Source: an uncultured bacterium (GTDB lineage Bacteria > Cyanobacteriota > Vampirovibrionia > Gastranaerophilales > Gastranaerophilaceae). From it: a stretch of DNA of 7,188 nucleotides. Positions within the stretch are counted from its first letter, which is position 1; every line of letters begins with the position of its first letter. The notes beneath the pieces were generated by a model, which worked only from the letters and a program-made list of their open reading frames with translations, did not search any database and was not told where the DNA came from. A program made the translations under genes and the position numbers. Positions 1 through 5,523 of the stretch are shown here, piece after piece. Where the stretch lies: positions 1-7,188 of the forward strand of contig CALAWF010000226.1 in assembly GCA_937894665.1 (NCBI GenBank). Reading direction: 5' to 3'.

Positions 1-1796
1 AGACTTCTAATCCTGAGTTAAAAAAACTGGTCAAAAAAGGTAAAAATTACACTCTCGAAGATAGAATTAAAATTATTAATATTCAAAGAGAAATTATCAA
101 AAAAATTATTCCAACTTTAAAAAAACTTGTTCAAAAAGATAAAATCGAAATTACAACAAGTCCTTACTATCACCCAATTTTGCCGATATTACTTGACTAT
201 AAAAATATCAAGAAAAATGCAATGCCGGGGGATGAAATTTTAGATTTGAAAACTGAACTCGATGCAAAAATGCAAACTCAAATGGCACTTGACAGAGTTG
301 AAGAAATTTTTGGCAAAAGACCTCGTGGAGTTTGGCCTTCTGAACAGTGCGTGAATGGTAAAACTCTTGAAATGCTTAGCTCTTTAGGCGTTGAGTGGGC
401 AATTTCGGATGAAGGAATTTTAGGAAGTTCAATTAATTTTGAATTTGAACATGATTTCAAAGGCTACTTAAATGAACCTTATCATCTTTTAAAGACATAT
501 CAGTATAAAACCAAAAACTCTGATATAAAAATGATTTTCCGAGATGCATCGGTTCATAATTTAATAAACTTTGAATATCCGCACCACAACCCAATTGCCG
601 TTGCAAATGATTTGTATGACAGAATTAAAGTTTTGCAAAGCAGAATTTTATCTTCTCCAGACCATGACCATCTTTTGACAATCGCTCTTGATGGTGAAAA
701 TTGCTGGGAAAATTATATGGAAGATGGTGCATCTTTCTTAAAAACACTTTATACTTTGATTTCAGAGGATAGTTCATTAGAAACAGTTTTGATTAGTGAT
801 TATCTTGAACATAGTAAAGAACACAAGTTGTTGAACAAAATTTCCGCAGGTTCTTGGTTTAATAAAAACTTCAAATTATGGATTGATGAGCCAGTAAAAG
901 ATATTGCGTGGACTTATTTGAAAAGAGTAAGACAGGATTTTTCTGACTTTGTGAAACGTGAACCATTGAATCCAAATATCGAAATGGCAAGACGTGAGTT
1001 GTTTATCTGTGAAGGTAGCGATTGGTTCTGGTGGTATGGAGAACCTAACGATTCCGGCAGAGATAATATTTTCGACTTTATTTACCGTACTCATTTGAAA
1101 AATATTTACAGATATTTAGATTTAGATGCTCCATCTTATTTGGATGAGCCGATTACAAACATTTCGCCATCTAAACCTTCACGTTATCCGCAATCATTGA
1201 TTACACCTGAAATCAATGGTAAAGATATAATTTCAGACGATGATATTTGGAACAATGCCGGATGTATTGATACTCCTGACGGTCCGGTTTTGAGAGAATC
1301 AAAGTTGTTTGAAAAAATCAGATTTGGCAACGATAATGATAACTTCTATTTAAAATTCCATTTGAATAAGTTTTTGAAAGGTAATCCTGATTTGAACCAA
1401 AGAACTTATCAGATGTATATTTATTTGAGAAAAGCAGGACGAAAACAAGCTCTTGCACCGGTTAGATTGGTAAATAAAACCCAAAATATTTCACCAATTT
1501 CTATGGAAAAATTCCATAATGAAATTCAAATTGCCATAAGAAAAGATGCCTTACAATTTTTGAGGGTAATTAAAGCAATCCCTGGAGATATGTGGGTTTT
1601 GCAAAGTGATAAATCTATCGAAACTGCATATGATGAAGTTTTAGATTTGAAAATTCCGTTTGACTTACTTGAAATTAAAAATGGTGAAACATTGGAATTT
1701 GTTTTCATCAATGCAAATTATGGATTGAAAGATTTTTATATTCCAAATGAAATGGTTCTATCTGTAACTCGTCCAGCCCTTGTTCCTTCAAGATAG
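1..1796 (+). CDS. Glycoside hydrolase family 57 protein (COG1449-type), 5' end missing
   Basis: The frame is open from base 3 to the stop at 1794-1796, giving 597 visible codons, so the N-terminus lies off the left edge. A TTG at 180 is not the start: the codons before it encode the conserved SPYYHPILP motif (visible residues 53-61) that runs through it. Other family signatures are GVWPSE (the Glu near residue 114 is the likely nucleophile), SLGVEWAISDE, FRDxSVHNLI, LDGENCWENY (the Asp near 230 is the likely acid/base) and GSDWFWWYG (338-346). A C-terminal region of about 200 residues looks beta-rich and may be a sandwich domain. GH57 enzymes of this group act on alpha-glucans (amylase or glucanotransferase type), presumably cytoplasmic glycogen or maltodextrin here. 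The exact reaction cannot be told from sequence. The first GH57 motif (HxHxP-like) should lie upstream of the window. The gene converges on the Mini-III gene across a repeat block. Confidence 0.9.
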   Translation, partial: TSNPELKKLVKKGKNYTLEDRIKIINIQREIIKKIIPTLKKLVQKDKIEITTSPYYHPILPILLDYKNIKKNAMPGDEILDLKTELDAKMQTQMALDRVEEIFGKRPRGVWPSEQCVNGKTLEMLSSLGVEWAISDEGILGSSINFEFEHDFKGYLNEPYHLLKTYQYKTKNSDIKMIFRDASVHNLINFEYPHHNPIAVANDLYDRIKVLQSRILSSPDHDHLLTIALDGENCWENYMEDGASFLKTLYTLISEDSSLETVLISDYLEHSKEHKLLNKISAGSWFNKNFKLWIDEPVKDIAWTYLKRVRQDFSDFVKREPLNPNIEMARRELFICEGSDWFWWYGEPNDSGRDNIFDFIYRTHLKNIYRYLDLDAPSYLDEPITNISPSKPSRYPQSLITPEINGKDIISDDDIWNNAGCIDTPDGPVLRESKLFEKIRFGNDNDNFYLKFHLNKFLKGNPDLNQRTYQMYIYLRKAGRKQALAPVRLVNKTQNISPISMEKFHNEIQIAIRKDALQFLRVIKAIPGDMWVLQSDKSIETAYDEVLDLKIPFDLLEIKNGETLEFVFINANYGLKDFYIPNEMVLSVTRPALVPSR

Positions 1797-1824
1797 ATTA
1801 TTATGGGGCCTATTTAAAGAGTAT

Positions 1825-1856
1825 GGATTCTTTCGGGCTAAAGCCCTCAGAATGAC
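1825..1856 (-). repeat. GTCATT-family palindrome, copy A
   Basis: Read on the minus strand, the element begins GTCATTCTGAG and ends GAAAGAATCC. The arms ATTCT and AGAAT pair (plus 1849-1853 with 1827-1831), and an inner GGGCT/AGCCC stem (1835-1839 with 1842-1846) has a 2-nt gap. Its outer ends match copy B at 1888-1915 and its left half matches the composite element at 5524-5660. It is a non-coding dispersed palindrome in a convergent gap and could also help stop transcription. Confidence 0.7.
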
Positions 1857-1881
1857 AAATGCGTTTGAATATATTCTAGCG

Positions 1882-1924
1882 AAATCAGTCATTGCGAGCG
1901 AATGCGAAGCAATCCAGCTGATTT
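1882..1924 (+). repeat. GTCATT-family palindrome, copy B, with outer flanking arms
   Basis: The core at 1888-1915 begins GTCATTGCGAG and ends GAAGCAATCC; ATTGC (1891-1895) pairs with GCAAT (1909-1913). An additional perfect 7-bp arm pair, AAATCAG at 1882-1888 and CTGATTT at 1918-1924, encloses it. The ends are the same as in copy A except for two base pairs that change together. The type resembles dispersed intergenic palindromes; no coding function is visible. Confidence 0.7.
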
Positions 1925-1929
1925 TTAAT

Positions 1930-1953
1930 GTCGGATTAGTAAATCCGACCTAC
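1930..1953 (-). repeat. REP-like hairpin 1 (GTAG + 8/4/8)
   Basis: On the minus strand the tetranucleotide GTAG (plus 1950-1953) is followed without a gap by a perfect 8-bp stem, GTCGGATT with AATCCGAC, closing a 4-nt loop, TACT. A 5' GTAG joined to a hairpin is the hallmark of REP sequences mobilised by RAYT (TnpA-REP) transposases. Calling it REP is an inference from architecture; no transposase gene is in the window. Confidence 0.65.
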
Positions 1954-1963
1954 AATTTTATTC

Positions 1964-1987
1964 GGTGGGCTGGCAAGCCCACCCTAC
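1964..1987 (-). repeat. REP-like hairpin 2 (GTAG + 8/4/8)
   Basis: On the minus strand GTAG (plus 1984-1987) is followed directly by a perfect 8-bp stem, GGTGGGCT with AGCCCACC, and the loop TGCC. It lies 10 bases from hairpin 1 in the same orientation. The stem sequence is different but the plan is identical. The GC-rich stem between two convergent genes could also act as a transcription roadblock or RNA-stabilising structure. Confidence 0.65.
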
Positions 1988-2007
1988 ATAACTACTTCAA
2001 CTGTTCA

Positions 2008-2022
2008 TCCTCAGAATGACAT
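2008..2022 (+). repeat. Fragment of the GTCATT-family palindrome
   Basis: The 11-mer CTCAGAATGAC at 2010-2020 is identical to the ends at 1846-1856 and, inverted, at 5524-5534. The partner arm of the palindrome is not present nearby, so this looks like a decayed or partial copy. Confidence 0.45.
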
Positions 2023-2031
2023 AACCGTAAA

Positions 2032-2059
2032 GAACTTATTCCCATGTCCCTTATTGCCT
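2032..2059 (+). repeat. 28-nt intergenic phrase, direct copy 1
   Basis: It starts GAACTTATTCCC and ends CTTATTGCCT. The same phrase recurs in direct orientation at 5742-5770 with one indel and a few substitutions, and in looser inverted form at 5475-5507. It sits between the REP-like hairpins and the end of the Mini-III gene. No hairpin or coding potential is visible. Confidence 0.6.
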
Positions 2060-2064
2060 TGTTC

Positions 2065-2445
2065 CTATAAATTTTTATTGAAATAAAGTTCAATTTGCCC
2101 AGTCAAAAGAGTCAAAATTTCCTCAAGTCTTGAAGTGTCATGCTCTTTCCACCAGCCAATTAGAGCTTCAAATGCTGTGGCTTGTCGATATTCCGCTTGA
2201 ATATTTCTTCTCCCAACAGGAATTGGCAAATTTCTCGCCCTGCGAACAAGTTCCAATTCTTCTTCTGTCAAATTGGGTTCTAAAAAATGTAATAATTCGC
2301 TCTGAGTATGAGTTTTGACTAAATCTGTTGTTATTTGATGCAGTTTTTTTGCATTATTTGTCTGGCGTATTGTTTTCTTTCGGATAAACAATTCCCAAAC
2401 AGCATCGCCTAAATAGGCATAATTTCTTAAATTCATTTCTTCCAT
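2065..2445 (-). CDS. mrnC: Mini-ribonuclease III (MrnC-type)
   Basis: The 126-residue protein is a bare RNase III catalytic domain with no dsRNA-binding domain, the normal Mini-III size. The first signature is YAYLGDAVWE, with D14 and E18. Then come the EEELELVRRARN helix, the NIQAEYRQATAFEALIGWW signature with E93 as the second metal ligand, and a C-terminal helix. In Bacillus the enzyme trims 23S rRNA precursor ends as a dimer; the same role is likely here. The start at 2445 has no clear Shine-Dalgarno; an alternative ATG lies at 2436 (Met4), also with no well-placed one. The gene is not next to cysS, its usual partner in Firmicutes, and is divergent from the Spy-like gene with 82 bases between starts. 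It converges on the GH57 gene across the repeat block. Confidence 0.88.
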   Translation of the reverse strand: MEEMNLRNYAYLGDAVWELFIRKKTIRQTNNAKKLHQITTDLVKTHTQSELLHFLEPNLTEEELELVRRARNLPIPVGRRNIQAEYRQATAFEALIGWWKEHDTSRLEEILTLLTGQIELYFNKNL

Positions 2446-2482
2446 ACGACGATTTTACTATAAATATCGGCAATATGATAAT

Positions 2483-2510
2483 TTTATAATTTCGTGTAAA
2501 ATTTGAACAA
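2483..2510 (-). promoter_or_regulatory. Candidate promoter for mrnC, overlapping a plus-strand -10
   Basis: On the minus strand TTGTTC (plus 2505-2510) and TATAAA (plus 2483-2488) are 16 bases apart. On the plus strand a perfect TATAAT sits at 2485-2490, without a good -35, and would serve the gene at 2528. The two -10 elements share bases, so the divergent promoters may be mutually exclusive. The region is AT-rich, so chance matches are likely. Confidence 0.3.
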
Positions 2511-2527
2511 AAATTAGAGGTAAATTT

Positions 2528-3019
2528 ATGAAAAAATTTTTAGTTATATTTTTGAGTTTACTATTTTCTTGTCAAATTGCTCCGGCACAAAATTTGAAAT
2601 ACGATTATAAAAATAACAGAGCTACAATATATAATGCCCTCAATTTAACCGACTCACAAATTCAAAAAAGCGAAGAAATTTTAAACAAAAATGCCAAAAT
2701 TCTCGATGAAAAATACCAAAAATTAGAAAAAGAATCTTATAAACTTTCAGCCTTGAAAAAAGGAAATGCGTGCTATTCTGAGATTATAGAACAGAAAAAA
2801 ATTATCAAAAATATTCAAAAAGAAATTGAAAAAATTCAAAAAGCAGAAGATAAAAAATTCAAAAAATGTTTGACATTTGAACAAAAATCTAAATACAAAA
2901 TTATCGAAAAATTACAAAAACACGACACCAAAAAAGAAATTAGCCATGAAAAATTATACAAAGCTAATCCTCAAATGACTGAATTTGCCAGACCTAAAAC
3001 AAATACTTGCAAAAGCTAA
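2528..3019 (+). CDS. Secreted Spy/CpxP-like LTxxQ protein
   Basis: The 163-residue, lysine-rich protein has an N-terminal signal peptide: MKK, then a hydrophobic stretch to about residue 14. A signal peptidase I site is plausible after A18-P19-A20. The sequence around C15 is a poor lipobox because Phe stands at -2. The mature part is nearly all charged helix. It carries two LTxxQ motifs, LTDSQ (40-44) and LTFEQ (115-119), 75 residues apart, the signature of the CpxP/Spy family of periplasmic chaperones and stress sensors. Cysteines remain at 82, 114 and 161, unusual for Spy. AGAGG at 2516-2520 lies 7 bases before the ATG, fixing the start. A strong terminator follows the stop by one base or less. 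Family membership is inferred from motif pair, signal peptide and helix content; a generic secreted coiled-coil protein is the alternative. Confidence 0.6.
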   Translation: MKKFLVIFLSLLFSCQIAPAQNLKYDYKNNRATIYNALNLTDSQIQKSEEILNKNAKILDEKYQKLEKESYKLSALKKGNACYSEIIEQKKIIKNIQKEIEKIQKAEDKKFKKCLTFEQKSKYKIIEKLQKHDTKKEISHEKLYKANPQMTEFARPKTNTCKS

Positions 3020-3045
3020 AAAGACCTCTTTTAAAAGAGGTCTTT
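3020..3045. terminator. Bidirectional intrinsic terminator
   Basis: This is a perfect 26-base palindrome (arms AAAGACCTCTTTT and its complement) starting right after the stop codon of the Spy-like gene. On the plus strand the T-run is short (TCTTTCCC). On the minus strand the hairpin is followed by TTTTTAGCTTTT, a better U-tract. It can therefore stop transcription from both the plus-strand gene and recA readthrough. Confidence 0.75.
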
Positions 3046-3113
3046 CCCATAATATCCAGTTTATATAACCTTTGCCTGATATTTATCAGCAACTTTTTTC
3101 TGATGGTAATATT

Positions 3114-3144
3114 AAAGCCCGTAAAAATAAATTTTGCGGGCTTT
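3114..3144. terminator. recA-side terminator hairpin
   Basis: AAAGCCCG (3114-3121) pairs with CGGGCTTT (3137-3144). An inner T-G wobble and four A-T pairs extend the stem to about 13 bp around a 5-base loop. It lies 33 bases past the recA stop. The longer T-tail is on the plus strand (TTTTGATTTT), so it is probably bidirectional. A small AT-rich hairpin, CTGATA/TATCAG at 3076-3089, lies between the two terminators. Confidence 0.65.
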
Positions 3145-3177
3145 TGATTTTATATAGTTACAAATCTTAAATTCAGA

Positions 3178-4194
3178 TTATTGATTTTCAAGTTTTTCTC
3201 TAACAAGTCTTTCAACTTCTGCCAAAATTTCAGGATTCGCATCCAAAAATTCCTTAGCTTTTTCACGACCTTGACCGAGTTTTTCTTCATTATAGCTAAA
3301 CCATGCACCTGCTTTTTTAACAATATCAAGATTAACTGCAACATCAAGGATATTACCTGTTTTTGAAATACCTTTACCAAAGATAATATCAAATTCAGCA
3401 GTTCTGAATGGAGGAGCAACTTTGTTTTTCAAAACACGAACTCTTACATGGTTACCAATTTCTCCATCATCACCTTTTAAACCTTCAGTACGTCTAATTT
3501 CCATACGAACAGATGCGTAATATTTTAAAGCATTACCACCTGTTGTTGTTTCAGGGTTACCGTACATAACACCGATTTTCATTCTTAACTGGTTGATAAA
3601 AATAACAGTTGTATTAGTTTTACCAATAATACCGGTTAATTTTCTCAAGGCTTTTGACATCAAACGAGCTTGCAAGCCCATTTGTTGATCTTCCATTGAA
3701 CCTTCAATTTCTGCCTTTGGAACAAGAGCGGCAACTGAATCGACAACAACTATATCAACGGCACCGGAACGAACCAACTCTTCTGTAATATCAAGAGCCT
3801 GTTCTCCTGTATCCGGTTGTGAAATTAAAAGGTTATCAACATCTACACCCAAATTTCTTGCATATTCCGGATCCAAAGCATGCTCTGCATCAACGAATGC
3901 CGCAATTCCGCCTTTTTTCTGGCATTCAGCAACAATGTGTTGAGCAAGTGTTGTTTTACCTGAAGACTCAGGACCATAAATTTCAATAATACGTCCACGA
4001 GGAATACCACCAATACCAAGTGCCACATCTAGTGATAAAGCTCCTGTCGGGATAGCATCAACATTTACAGTTGCCTTATCGCCAAGTTTCATAATTGAAC
4101 CTTTACCAAAGTCTTTTTCGATTTTTTCAATCGCTAATTTCAGTGCTTTGTTTCTTTCTTCACTGACATTTACTACTGGTGTTTCTTTAGCCAT
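3178..4194 (-). CDS. recA: Recombinase RecA
   Basis: The 338-residue protein is full-length RecA, the ATP-dependent strand-exchange filament protein of homologous recombination and coprotease for LexA-type repressors. Visible landmarks are Walker A GPESSGKT (74-81), VDAEHALDP (101-109), the LLISQPDTGEQ segment (122-132), Walker B ending in D152-S153, loop 1 EGSMEDQQMG (164-173) and loop 2 from NQLRMKIGVMYGNPETTTGG (201-220). KVAPPF and the C-terminal domain follow. No intein or frameshift is present. The C-terminus, ending LENQ, lacks the long acidic tail of the Escherichia coli protein (353 residues). The start is fixed by MAKE and by GGGAG 8 bases upstream. That Shine-Dalgarno lies inside the end of the upstream HTH gene, so the two are translationally coupled. 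No LexA-type operator is obvious. Confidence 0.98.
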   Translation of the reverse strand: MAKETPVVNVSEERNKALKLAIEKIEKDFGKGSIMKLGDKATVNVDAIPTGALSLDVALGIGGIPRGRIIEIYGPESSGKTTLAQHIVAECQKKGGIAAFVDAEHALDPEYARNLGVDVDNLLISQPDTGEQALDITEELVRSGAVDIVVVDSVAALVPKAEIEGSMEDQQMGLQARLMSKALRKLTGIIGKTNTTVIFINQLRMKIGVMYGNPETTTGGNALKYYASVRMEIRRTEGLKGDDGEIGNHVRVRVLKNKVAPPFRTAEFDIIFGKGISKTGNILDVAVNLDIVKKAGAWFSYNEEKLGQGREKAKEFLDANPEILAEVERLVREKLENQ

Positions 4195-4199
4195 CTAAC

Positions 4200-4718
4200 T
4201 TACTCCCAAACGTAAACTTCTTTTTTCTTGTAAAAACCTAAAGCTACCGGTTTGTAGCTATTCAATTCATTTTTCAATTGATATACTTCTTTGTTCAAGT
4301 CAACAATTTTTTGTTTTAGTGTTTCGTTATCAGTTTTGCAACGGATTAACTCAACCACTACATCATCCATGCCTTCAAGTTTTTCATCAATAACTTTTGC
4401 AATTCTATCGCTCAATCTTGATTCTAAATCTTGCAAAGCTGTTAATACATTTTTTACACCTGCAACATTTGAAGATGCACCAACTGCAGCCGGAACTTTT
4501 GAAGCAATTGGATTAGAAACAAATCCGTTAACTTGAGCTTGTACTTTTCTCAAATTTTTTACTTCATCATAAGAAAAATATGTATGACCTTTTGCATTTT
4601 TTCTTGGTCTGATTGCAGCTTTTTTGCACAATTCTACAATTTCTTTATTATCAGTTTTCAAAATTGTACGTACTTCTTGTGGTGTTAAAGTTCTCTCATT
4701 CAATCTGTCTTTTATCAT
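4200..4718 (-). CDS. MerR-type HTH plus coiled-coil protein, coupled to recA
   Basis: The 172-residue protein has a putative N-terminal MerR-like winged HTH (about residues 9-60). LTPQEVRTIL forms the first helix, an EIVELCKKAAIRPRK segment the next, a GHTYFSYDEV turn the wing, and VKNLRKVQ the last helix. A Pro/Ala/Val-rich linker (about 66-90) follows. Then comes a long heptad-rich coiled coil (about 90-155; LESRLSDRIAKVIDEKLEG and LKQKIVDLNKEVYQLKNEL are its clearest parts) and a short aromatic tail ending VYVWE. This order resembles RacA, the Bacillus chromosome-anchoring protein, and KfrA-like DNA-binding coiled-coil proteins, but I do not recognise an ortholog. AAGGG 9 bases before the ATG supports the start. 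Its stop is 5 bases from the recA start and its last codons hold the recA ribosome site, so the two are one operon. DNA binding is inferred from the HTH. Confidence 0.65.
   Translation of the reverse strand: MIKDRLNERTLTPQEVRTILKTDNKEIVELCKKAAIRPRKNAKGHTYFSYDEVKNLRKVQAQVNGFVSNPIASKVPAAVGASSNVAGVKNVLTALQDLESRLSDRIAKVIDEKLEGMDDVVVELIRCKTDNETLKQKIVDLNKEVYQLKNELNSYKPVALGFYKKKEVYVWE
4203..4207 (-). promoter_or_regulatory. recA ribosome binding site inside the upstream gene
   Basis: GGGAG on the minus strand lies 8 bases before the recA ATG. It is formed by the last sense codons (Trp-Glu) of the HTH/coiled-coil gene, directly before its TAA. Ribosomes ending the first gene would therefore be placed on the recA site, a classic translational coupling arrangement. 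Confidence 0.8.
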
Positions 4719-4753
4719 TCTTTCTATCCCTTAAAAAAAACATTCCCAACATT

Positions 4754-4782
4754 ATTTTATTACATTCATAAAAAACAGGCAA
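4754..4782 (-). promoter_or_regulatory. Candidate sigma-70-type promoter of the HTH-recA operon
   Basis: On the minus strand TTGCCT (plus 4777-4782; four of six matches to consensus) is followed by a 17-base spacer and TAAAAT (plus 4754-4759; five of six). Transcription would begin near 4747, leaving a leader of about 28 bases before the ATG at 4718. No other recA promoter is evident closer to recA. Confidence 0.5.
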
Positions 4783-4787
4783 ATAAT

Positions 4788-4804
4788 TTCATGGTTATCA
4801 TGAA
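4788..4804. promoter_or_regulatory. Dyad upstream of the recA-operon promoter
   Basis: TTCATG (4788-4793) and CATGAA (4799-4804) form a perfect 6-bp inverted repeat around a 5-base spacer, 5 bases upstream of the candidate -35 (minus direction). Its size and position suit a dimeric regulator site. It does not match known LexA boxes. A role as the site for the adjacent HTH protein is speculation. Confidence 0.35.
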
Positions 4805-4835
4805 GAAATGTAAATAATAGAATGGAATTTCCTAT

Positions 4836-4872
4836 ATATAACGGGTTTACTTTTTGCGAAAAGTCGTTATAT
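4836..4872. repeat. Nested inverted repeat over the promoter of the 4880 gene
   Basis: The outer arms ATATAACG (4836-4843) and CGTTATAT (4865-4872) are perfect complements. Nested inside are ACTTTT (4849-4854) and AAAAGT (4859-4864) around the loop TGCG. The only unpaired bases between the arms are GGGTT on the 5' side. The structure spans the candidate -35 and most of the -10 and ends 7 bases before the start codon. It could be an operator, or an RNA structure if transcription begins farther upstream. Confidence 0.5.
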
Positions 4873-4873
4873 T
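4846..4873 (+). promoter_or_regulatory. Candidate promoter giving a leaderless transcript
   Basis: TTTACT (4846-4851) and TATATT (4868-4873) are separated by 16 bases. The predicted transcript start, about 7 bases after the -10, falls on the ATG at 4880. There is no Shine-Dalgarno before that ATG, which fits leaderless translation. TATATA at 4833-4838 is an alternative -10 that would give a leader of about 35 bases, still without a ribosome site. Confidence 0.4.
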
Positions 4874-4879
4874 TATAGT

Positions 4880-5476
4880 ATGAAAAAGATTCTTACACTT
4901 GGACTTTTTATAGCACTTGCAATAACAGCTTCTCCACTAGCTATAGCGGACGATGTTGATGCTCCTGCTACTGGGGATTTGTGGGACAATTGGAACACAA
5001 GACAGGATGAAAGAGAAGCTAAACCAGTATCAGATGAGGATTTTGACAAAGCCCTAAAACAAGTTGACCAAAAAGTTAACAAGTGGAAAAATTGGGCTGA
5101 AAAACGTAAAATTCCTAAAGGGGAAGAATTTAGCCAAAGTAACGAAACAGAAATCATAAACAACGAACAAGAAAAATCAGACAACAGTCTTCCTGTTCTA
5201 ACATTTCCGTTTGAACTTCAAATTGGGGAAGATTACATGCCGGTAGGACACTACCAAATTAAAGGTGAAAAAGTTGATGGAACAGTCGTATTCAAATTTT
5301 ACCAAGGGAATATTGAAATGGCACAAATTCCGGCAACAGAAACCAATGATGATTTTAACTCTGAAACAATCACCTTCTCAAAATGGGAGGCTCAAGGTGA
5401 TAATGAAATAAAAATCATGTACGGTTCAATGGACTTGAATGCCTACGCATTTGTTCCAATCCGAGAAGCGTTTTAG
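4880..5476 (+). CDS. Secreted protein of unknown function
   Basis: I do not recognise the family. The 198-residue protein has a clear signal peptide: MKK, a hydrophobic stretch to about residue 17, and a signal peptidase I site after A21-I22-A23. The mature N-terminal part (24-100) is acidic, helical and rich in Trp, Asp and Lys (DLWDNWNTRQDE, VNKWKNWAEKRK). A low-complexity Asn/Glu linker (about 86-102) follows. The C-terminal part (103-198) has alternating beta-type segments (LTFPFELQIGEDYMPVGHYQI, TVVFKFYQGNIEMAQIP, EIKIMYGS) suggesting a small beta domain. There are no cysteines. No Shine-Dalgarno precedes the ATG; a promoter at the right distance suggests a leaderless message. The gene is divergent from the recA operon, and its stop codon abuts the repeat-rich gap. 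An extracytoplasmic location is well supported; the role is unknown. Confidence 0.7.
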   Translation: MKKILTLGLFIALAITASPLAIADDVDAPATGDLWDNWNTRQDEREAKPVSDEDFDKALKQVDQKVNKWKNWAEKRKIPKGEEFSQSNETEIINNEQEKSDNSLPVLTFPFELQIGEDYMPVGHYQIKGEKVDGTVVFKFYQGNIEMAQIPATETNDDFNSETITFSKWEAQGDNEIKIMYGSMDLNAYAFVPIREAF

Positions 5477-5507
5477 GCTAAAGGGAAAAGGAACAAGGAG
5501 AAAGTTC
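5475..5507 (-). repeat. Intergenic phrase, inverted copy
   Basis: Beginning inside the stop codon of the secreted-protein gene, this stretch reads AGGCTAAAGGG, then AGGAACAAGG, and ends AAAGTTC. Its reverse complement is a looser match to the phrases at 2032-2059 and 5742-5770, sharing GAACTT, CCTTGTTCCT and GCCT in the same order. Similarity is clear by eye but with indels. Confidence 0.4.
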
Positions 5508-5523
5508 ATTACATAATTAATAC

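Noticed and set aside
180..182. TTG as the start of the GH57 gene.
   Set aside because: The frame stays open to the left edge and the conserved SPYYHPILP motif spans this codon.
1780..2019. A 79-codon open frame on the plus strand after the GH57 gene.
   Set aside because: It begins at a TTG inside the GH57 gene and then runs through the palindromes and REP-like hairpins; the peptide has no family features and no ribosome site.
3150..3419. An 89-codon frame overlapping the end of recA on the same strand.
   Set aside because: It is an out-of-frame reading of recA, whose own frame is intact and fully conserved.
4719..4879. An SOS (LexA) operator ahead of the recA operon.
   Set aside because: I looked for CTG-N10-CAG, GAAC-N4-GTTC and GTAC-type dyads and found none; a divergent LexA type cannot be excluded.
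4873..5184. A 103-codon antisense open frame under the secreted-protein gene.
   Set aside because: It is an antisense shadow; the plus-strand frame has a signal peptide and coherent domain pattern, and this one has none.
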